Positions 1-4,366 of a stretch of 6,355 bases of DNA are shown here, piece by piece (the stretch's first letter is position 1; each line of letters begins with the position of its first letter). The notes under the pieces are model-generated. The model saw only the letters and a program-made list of their open reading frames with translations. It made no database searches and was not told the origin of the DNA. This DNA comes from DASYML01 sp036009045 (GTDB lineage: Bacteria; Acidobacteriota; Blastocatellia; Pyrinomonadales; Pyrinomonadaceae): positions 1 through 6,355 of the forward strand of contig DASYML010000159.1 in assembly GCA_036009045.1 (NCBI GenBank), read 5' to 3'. The position numbers were made by a program, and so were the translations under genes.

Positions 1-23
1 CCATTTATCAATTGAATCAATCC

Positions 24-71
24 GTCAATGAGCCAATGAGCCAATGAGCCGATGAGTCAATGAGTCAATCA
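24..71. repeat. 8-bp tandem repeat at the 3' end of the DUF2071 gene
   Basis: Six consecutive 8-bp units with consensus GYCAATGA run without interruption: gtcaatga, gccaatga twice, gccgatga, gtcaatga and gtcaatca. Looser tcaat motifs continue leftward to about position 8, so the array may decay toward the window edge. The last unit contains the TGA stop codon (complement of 69-71) of the leftward DUF2071 gene, so the array starts exactly where coding ends. I see no hairpin or T-run that would make it a conventional terminator. It is most likely a simple-sequence expansion or part of a dispersed intergenic repeat family. Confidence 0.8.
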
Positions 72-827
72 TTCATCCTTGCTTTCAGGCAGCCAGATGT
101 CTACGCCGAGGGCTTCGGCGTAGTGGAGCACGGGGTCGCCGTGAGGTGTGGGCAGACCGTGTGATTCGATCATAGTGGAGTTGAAGGAAGAGAGTTCGGC
201 GCGTTGGAGGGGCCAGGGCGGGTGATGGATGCGGGCGCGATATAGATTGTTATTGCGCGCGGTGTAGAGACAGAGACGCTCTGTGAGAAAAAATTCGAGC
301 GTGCCTGGGACGGACTCCGGCAGCGGCTCGAAGACCTTCCAGGTGACGGAGAGTTGAGCGGCGGGGGCGCGCGTTTGCGTGCGGCGCGAAGTATAGACGA
401 TAGTCTGGCCCTGCTGGTCCAATTTTATCTCCGCTTTAAAATATGGGAGGTTGAAAAGGGCACGCGCGGCCATGATCGCAATCGAACTGTTGGCGTCGAG
501 CGAGAGGAAGAGGACGCCGGGCACTCCGTTCAGATGAACATAGGTGCGGACGTTGAGTTCGTGCAGGCTGCTCAGGCCGGGCACGGGCGGCAGCAGGGGA
601 GGGAGGGCGCGGATGCCCCACATCGTAAACGGTATCACGCCAATCCATGCGGAGCCGTCGAAGGTATCAATCGTGAGACCCAGAGGGACGAGCGGGCGCA
701 ATGCTTCTTCAGGGATGCGCCAGTGCATGAAGAGGAGTTTGCCCCAGTTCTGGTGCATCACGGGCAGCCCTCTGGGACGCTCCGTGATAGCTAAACGGTC
801 GGCCACGGTCGGTCTTGATTCACCCAT
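69..827 (-). CDS. DUF2071 (YqjF-like) family protein, function unknown
   Basis: This encodes a 252-residue protein without a signal peptide or clear membrane segment, so probably cytoplasmic. It resembles the DUF2071/COG3361 (YqjF) family. Visible family features are an N-terminal HQNWGKLLFMHW stretch (residues 25-36), an LRPLVPLGLTIDTFDGSAWIGVIPF block (43-67), a central ELNVRTYV strand (90-97), GVPGVLFLSLDANS (101-114), and a C-terminal FFLTERLCLYTARNNNLYRARIHH block (179-202). Length fits the family norm of about 240-250. DUF2071 proteins are thought to share the acetoacetate-decarboxylase-like fold, but no reaction is established and none is claimed here. The ATG at 825-827 was chosen because the reading frame continues 35 codons further up to 932, and that extension is encoded by an inverted repeat and looks non-protein-like. 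No clear Shine-Dalgarno precedes either start, so an internal ATG at residue 24 is also possible. The gene follows the CBM48 gene by 105 nt with no functional link visible. Confidence 0.82.
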   Translation of the reverse strand: MGESRPTVADRLAITERPRGLPVMHQNWGKLLFMHWRIPEEALRPLVPLGLTIDTFDGSAWIGVIPFTMWGIRALPPLLPPVPGLSSLHELNVRTYVHLNGVPGVLFLSLDANSSIAIMAARALFNLPYFKAEIKLDQQGQTIVYTSRRTQTRAPAAQLSVTWKVFEPLPESVPGTLEFFLTERLCLYTARNNNLYRARIHHPPWPLQRAELSSFNSTMIESHGLPTPHGDPVLHYAEALGVDIWLPESKDE

Positions 828-830
828 ATA

Positions 831-933
831 GATTGCGGAATCTTCGATTGCGGATTGGGGAATTCGGATGGCGGATTGATAAGAGGCTGGATGTTTTTCT
901 TCAATCCGCCATCCGAATTCCCCAATCCGCAAT
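831..933. repeat. Perfect 33-bp inverted repeat with 21-nt loop, plus a partial third copy
   Basis: The left arm 847-879 and right arm 901-933 are exact reverse complements over 33 bp, separated by 21 nt (880-900). A 9-bp fragment of the arm, gattgcgga, is repeated at 831-839 and 846-854, suggesting an extra degenerate copy. The element fills almost the whole spacer between two co-directional genes: its right edge touches the TAA stop of the CBM48 gene (933-935) and its left edge lies 4 nt from the DUF2071 ATG. There is no T-run after the stem on either strand, so it is not a canonical intrinsic terminator, although such a strong hairpin could still end transcription or protect the upstream mRNA. 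It looks like a REP/MITE-like dispersed element. Confidence 0.9.
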
Positions 934-1634
934 TACTTCTGCGTTCCTACCAGCAGTACGGAATTTTTATTTCCGTAATCGTCATCATCCGTGTCAGGGT
1001 TGGAGGGGTCGAGCATCCAGTTGCCGTCAACGATGATTTTGTAGGTGTACCTGCCGGGCTGCAAATCAATCCGGCAGACCCATTCGCCGCCCTCCCTGCC
1101 GAAGATTAGTTGAGATTGATTCCAGTCGTTGAAGGAGCCAGCCAGCACGACGAGGCTCGCGTCCGCGTAGCCCTTGAGTTTGAAGGTCGTATTTCCTTTG
1201 AGGCTCGGCGCGGGCAGGGCCACGCGCTGCGCCGTGTAACTGCTCCCCTCAAATTCAAAAGTCACGCTGGCAATCTTTCCCTCTTCATCCTGATTGAAGA
1301 TGTAAAGCGCGCCCTCCAACTCATCCGTGAACCGCGTTTTCGAGCGGCGCACGAGCCTGCGTTTTTTGACGAGCGAGGGCTTAATCCAGAGGTCGCCATC
1401 TTCGAGCGTGACATCGAGCGTCGAGATGGGAATGATGCCGGTCTCCAACTCATACCGGCCCACATATTTTTTCAAGGTCTCAGGGTTGACCTTATGGATG
1501 GCCTTGTCCTGCATCCAGCCGCTTGCCTCGACCGCCGGAACGGCTGTGGTTTGAGTCAGACAGAGCGAGCCTCCCGCCTGCATTTGGAAGATCATCACTA
1601 ACGAGCATAGTGTGAGAGTCAAAAGCCTTTTCAT
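933..1634 (-). CDS. Secreted DUF3471-like domain protein with C-terminal CBM48 (glycogen/starch-binding) module
   Basis: This encodes 233 residues. A positively charged, hydrophobic N terminus (MKRLLTLTLCSLVMIF, residues 1-16) is a Sec signal peptide with cleavage probably near residues 20-22. Residues 51-130 resemble DUF3471, the small beta-rich domain usually found behind beta-lactamase-like S12 hydrolases: LKKYVGRYEL, then LDVTLEDGDLWIKPS, then an IFNQDEEGKIASVTFEFEG ending. Residues 148-230 are a CBM48/AMPK-beta type glycogen-binding module: VVLAGSFNDWN (162-172), GRYTYKIIVDGNWMLDP (194-210), and NKNSVLLV (222-229). Trp171, Lys199 and Trp206 match the glucan-contacting Trp/Lys/Trp set known from AMPK-beta. 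There is no catalytic domain, so a binding or accessory role outside the cytoplasm is inferred. It follows the GH13 glucanotransferase gene by 199 nt on the same strand. The start ATG (1632-1634) gives the signal peptide; only a weak GGGA lies 7 nt before it. A cysteine at residue 25 does not sit in a good lipobox. Confidence 0.85.
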   Translation of the reverse strand: MKRLLTLTLCSLVMIFQMQAGGSLCLTQTTAVPAVEASGWMQDKAIHKVNPETLKKYVGRYELETGIIPISTLDVTLEDGDLWIKPSLVKKRRLVRRSKTRFTDELEGALYIFNQDEEGKIASVTFEFEGSSYTAQRVALPAPSLKGNTTFKLKGYADASLVVLAGSFNDWNQSQLIFGREGGEWVCRIDLQPGRYTYKIIVDGNWMLDPSNPDTDDDDYGNKNSVLLVGTQK

Positions 1635-1701
1635 CTATCTATCCCAAGTTGTTTCTCTTACTGGTCCAGTTCCGGTTGAGAGTATGCGATAGAGGTATTC
1701 A

Positions 1702-1777
1702 CCACCGCAGACACAGAGAACACAGAGTAAGCACAGAGAGAAGCATTCAACTCTCTGTGCGCTCTGTGTCTGCGGTG
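1702..1777. repeat. Dispersed hairpin repeat, copy A (cacagag family)
   Basis: An outer 16-bp stem pairs 1703-1718 exactly with 1762-1777, and an inner 10-bp stem pairs 1731-1740 exactly with 1751-1760 around a 10-nt loop. The left side carries an unpaired 12-nt insertion, so cacagag occurs three times on the left and its complement twice on the right. The element begins 56 nt beyond the GH13 stop codon in the direction of transcription and lies upstream of the CBM48 gene. A second copy in the same orientation is at 4228-4315. A tggtccagtt ten-mer sits exactly 40 nt left of the hairpin in both copies, with roughly half the intervening bases matching, which suggests that the full unit is longer, about 1662 to 1806. 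There is no T-run after the stem. Confidence 0.88.
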
Positions 1778-1833
1778 ATGAGCGTACAACCTGCCTTTAC
1801 TCAACAGCATATTCCTCGTCAATAATCACAATC

Positions 1834-3981
1834 TCAGTTTTGCCAGTTGACGTTGACGAAGCCGACGCCGCTGGCCGGGACCGTGTAGGTGTGATTCGCG
1901 CCGCCCTCCCATGTGACCGCGCCGTTGGCGGCGATCTTGATGAACTTGAATTGAATCGTCTGTCCGGCGGGGACAGACGCGTTGAGGAACCAGTTCGGGT
2001 AGTTGGGCGTGAGCATTGGGCCAACCGCGCCGTCCCAAGTCGTCGCCCAGTTGCCGAGTTCGATGGTGTTGCCCGTGAGGAAAATGTAATCGCCCGTGAC
2101 GGTCTGCGCCGCGTTGTTGACGGTGAAGGTGACGGGGATGAGTTTGGCCGTCAGCACCGTGTACTGAATGCCGTTCGAGACCTGGCTCGCAGAGTTGGTG
2201 GCGGTGACGTTGTAATTGCCGCCCGTCACGGCGGGCGTCGTGGCGACGATCTTCGTCGAAGACCATGAGACGATTGTCGCGGCGGTCGTGCCGAATTTGA
2301 CAGTGCCCGCCGTCGAGCCGAAGTTCTTGCCGCCGAGCGTGACCCTCACGCCGGGTTGGCCCATCGCCGGTCCGACAGAGCCTATCTCCGGCGCGGCTGT
2401 CCCTTCCGTAAACTGCCAGACTGAGACGGCGTGCGCGGGCAGTGTAAAGTTGGCGACAGGGTTATTGCCGCCCGTGCCCGTGCTGACCGCGATGGAAGGG
2501 CCGCTGAGCAGGCCCGTCAGATTATCCGTGTATGAGCCTGCGGGAAGAGAAGTGTTGAGGCCCGTGATGTTGTAAGAGGTCGTCTCGTTCTTGTTGATGG
2601 CGATGAGGACGACGCTGCCGAAGAATTTGCGTTCGTAGATGTAGACATCGTTGTTAATCCATCGCTCGGCGTGCGAGCCGTAGGCGATGGCAGGGTTGTT
2701 GCGCCGGAGCGTGGAGAGTTTGTTGAGCAGTTGATAAGCCGTGGTGGTCGTCGAGAAGGCGTTCATCATGGGACGGTTGTAGGGGTCCGTGCCGCCGCTC
2801 GTGTCGTTGTGCAGATATTGCTCAGTGCCGTAGTAGATACAGGGGATGCCGCGCGCGGTCTCTATAAAGGCGAGCGCTTCGTGCAGGCGATTGTTGTTAT
2901 TGTTGATGGAGAGAAAGCGCGCCATGTCGTGATTGTCTATGAAGGTCACGAGGTCTTCTTTCCAGTTGAAGTTGCTGGCCTCCTGCGTGATGACGGAATC
3001 AATGTCCGAGAAGTTGGTGTTGGCCGAGCCGAAGACGTTGCGAATCGCCGTGTTGAGCGGGAAGTCCAGCAGAGAGATGCCGCTCTTGTTGGCGAACTTG
3101 TAGGAATCATGATAGAGCGGGTCGCTAGTGTTGCCCTGATACCACTCCCCGAAGAGAAAGCTGTCGCCGTTGGTGAAAATCGAATTGGCGAAGCTGTACT
3201 CCCAGCCCCATGTCACATGCTTGACGGCATCTATGCGAAAGCCGTCAACGCCGTGCTGTTGGAAAAGCTGCGCGGAGGCTTTGAGGTAAGCGTCCACGGT
3301 CGAGTTTTCCTGGTTGAGGTCCGCGAGGTCGAAGAGCGTGTAGTACTCCACCTGATAACGGTCGTCCCAGCCGCCGCCGCTGATGTTCGCGTTGTGATGA
3401 AAGTAACCGTTCGTGTCGCTGGTGAAATTCCCCAGCAACGTGCCGTTGTCATAAAACGCGCCGAACTCTCCAGCGTTGTCCTGCGTCGTGTGATTGGGCG
3501 CAAAGTCAATGATGACTTTAATGCCATTCTGATGCGCGGCAGTCACCATGTTGTCAAAATCGGTCCAGGTATTGCTGCTGTTGCCGAAATGCTCTTCGAC
3601 GCGTTTGAAGTCGCGGCCCTGATAGCCGTGATATGAGGCCGTCGGATTGCCGTTAGCATCCGGGATGTTGGTGTTGAGATTATCCACGGGCGGCGAAATC
3701 CAGATCGCCGTCACGCCCATTCCGGCCAGGTACGACATCTTCTGCTGAATGCCCGCGAGGTCTCCGCCCCAGTACGCGCGCCAGTTCGTTTTCGTAGAGT
3801 CGTAGAGACCCGCAGACTGCGAAGGATTATTATTCGACGTACTGCCGTCAAAGAAACGATCCGTGATGATTTGATAAATCGTCTCACGCTTAAAGTCAGC
3901 GGCGCGCGAGGCGCGTGGGGCGAGCGATAAAACGAGTGTGAAGATACAAAGGACCAGTATGCTCTGCGAAAACCTTTTCAT
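1834..3981 (-). CDS. Secreted GH13 cyclodextrin glucanotransferase-type enzyme (CGTase / maltogenic alpha-amylase family)
   Basis: This encodes 715 residues, the usual CGTase precursor length, with a signal peptide at 1-27 (cleavage after SRA). The five-domain order of the subfamily is visible: A/B catalytic barrel about 29-435, C domain about 436-527, IPT/TIG D domain 530-608, and CBM20 starch-binding E domain 613-715. GH13 regions are DFAPNHT (159-165), GFRIDAVKH (247-255), FGEW (277-280) and FIDNHD (347-352), giving nucleophile Asp251, acid/base Glu279 and transition-state stabiliser Asp352. The calcium-site motif DRFFDG is at 41-46. CBM20 keeps Trp645, Tyr661 and Trp691, equivalent to the two sugar sites of Bacillus CGTase. 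Phe217 occupies the central aromatic position (Tyr195 in B. circulans CGTase) and the five-residue insertion typical of maltogenic amylase is absent, favouring cyclodextrin-forming transglycosylation. Much of the remaining barrel and C domain reads closer to maltogenic amylase, so product specificity is uncertain. It acts outside the cytoplasm on starch. A good ribosome site supports the start. Confidence 0.93.
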   Translation of the reverse strand: MKRFSQSILVLCIFTLVLSLAPRASRAADFKRETIYQIITDRFFDGSTSNNNPSQSAGLYDSTKTNWRAYWGGDLAGIQQKMSYLAGMGVTAIWISPPVDNLNTNIPDANGNPTASYHGYQGRDFKRVEEHFGNSSNTWTDFDNMVTAAHQNGIKVIIDFAPNHTTQDNAGEFGAFYDNGTLLGNFTSDTNGYFHHNANISGGGWDDRYQVEYYTLFDLADLNQENSTVDAYLKASAQLFQQHGVDGFRIDAVKHVTWGWEYSFANSIFTNGDSFLFGEWYQGNTSDPLYHDSYKFANKSGISLLDFPLNTAIRNVFGSANTNFSDIDSVITQEASNFNWKEDLVTFIDNHDMARFLSINNNNNRLHEALAFIETARGIPCIYYGTEQYLHNDTSGGTDPYNRPMMNAFSTTTTAYQLLNKLSTLRRNNPAIAYGSHAERWINNDVYIYERKFFGSVVLIAINKNETTSYNITGLNTSLPAGSYTDNLTGLLSGPSIAVSTGTGGNNPVANFTLPAHAVSVWQFTEGTAAPEIGSVGPAMGQPGVRVTLGGKNFGSTAGTVKFGTTAATIVSWSSTKIVATTPAVTGGNYNVTATNSASQVSNGIQYTVLTAKLIPVTFTVNNAAQTVTGDYIFLTGNTIELGNWATTWDGAVGPMLTPNYPNWFLNASVPAGQTIQFKFIKIAANGAVTWEGGANHTYTVPASGVGFVNVNWQN

Positions 3982-3987
3982 GGGGCT

Positions 3988-3993
3988 TCTCCT
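3988..3993 (-). promoter_or_regulatory. Ribosome binding site of the GH13 gene
   Basis: On the minus strand AGGAGA (core AGGAG) stands 6-7 nt before the ATG at 3979-3981. It is the only strong Shine-Dalgarno sequence seen in front of a gene in this window and it fixes the start that yields the signal peptide. Confidence 0.8.
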
Positions 3994-4227
3994 GTCATTC
4001 GAGACACGTTAATTCTCATCTTCAAGCCGGACGGGTGAAGGCGAGAGGATTATTCGAGCGCGAGGATTGCACGCGAGCCGCCCGCCGCGCGACATATCTA
4101 ATTGGACCAGTAATTAAGTCTCTCAGACATACTACCTAAATCAGCCAAAAGGAAAAAGGGCAAAAGTGACGATGAGAAATCAGGTCGTGGTCCAGTTACT
4201 CTTGAATATACGTGAGGTTGTGATTGA
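3994..4227. other. Upstream region of the GH13 gene (no gene; likely carries its promoter)
   Basis: This is most of the 385-nt gap between the peptidase stop and the GH13 start. The half nearest the GH13 gene (about 4030-4095) is GC-rich, and the half beyond it (about 4096-4175) is AT-rich with an A/G tract on the plus strand near 4146-4165. A leftward promoter is expected in the AT-rich part, but I could not find a -10/-35 pair good enough to place. The 11-mer tggaccagtaa (4103-4113) is the exact reverse complement of 1658-1668 upstream of the CBM48 gene; with so short a match and GGTCCA common in this window, this may be chance. A reading frame crossing this gap and the adjacent hairpin is judged non-coding. 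Confidence 0.5.
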
Positions 4228-4315
4228 CCACCGCAGATACAGAGGACACAGAGTTTGCACAGAGGCTTACATGTTCTTCTCTGTGCCACCTCTGTGCGCT
4301 CTGTGTCTGCGATGG
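4228..4315. repeat. Dispersed hairpin repeat, copy B (cacagag family)
   Basis: The outer arms 4228-4244 and 4299-4315 pair at 15 of 17 positions (one C/A mismatch and one G-T wobble). An inner 9-bp stem pairs 4257-4265 exactly with 4289-4297, with an extra ctctgtg at 4279-4285 inside the loop. It has the same orientation and asymmetry as the copy at 1702-1777, including gcgctctgtgtctgcg on the right arm. It starts 51 nt past the stop of the S9 peptidase, nearly the same distance as copy A from the GH13 stop. Translated leftward it yields cysteine-rich peptide (LCVLCICGG), a familiar artefact of this kind of repeat. Confidence 0.87.
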
Positions 4316-4366
4316 TGAACGCCTCTTCATCCTCACTCAAGATTAGACCAATTCATAGCCTGACAA

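Noticed and set aside
828..932. N-terminal extension of DUF2071 to an ATG at 932
   Set aside because: The 35 extra residues come from the inverted repeat; the family begins near the ATG at 827.
1548..1562. Lipoprotein lipobox at Cys25 of the CBM48 protein
   Set aside because: The residues before the Cys (GGSL) do not fit the L-[AS]-[GA]-C pattern, so ordinary signal peptidase I export is more likely.
1702..1777. Intrinsic terminator or CRISPR repeat
   Set aside because: There is no T-run after the stem on either strand, and repeats of regular length with unique spacers are absent.
2671..3636. A 321-codon open frame on the plus strand inside the GH13 gene
   Set aside because: It is antisense to a clear five-domain enzyme and its valine/arginine-rich product has no recognisable motifs; it is a by-product of the codon use of the real gene.
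4060..4082. LacI-family-like operator upstream of the GH13 gene
   Set aside because: The TTGCACGCGAG stretch is only a half-match without convincing dyad symmetry, so no operator is claimed.
4098..4340. An 80-codon leftward frame between the peptidase and the GH13 gene
   Set aside because: Its centre is translated from hairpin copy B (LCKLCVLCICGG), and nothing else in it resembles a protein.
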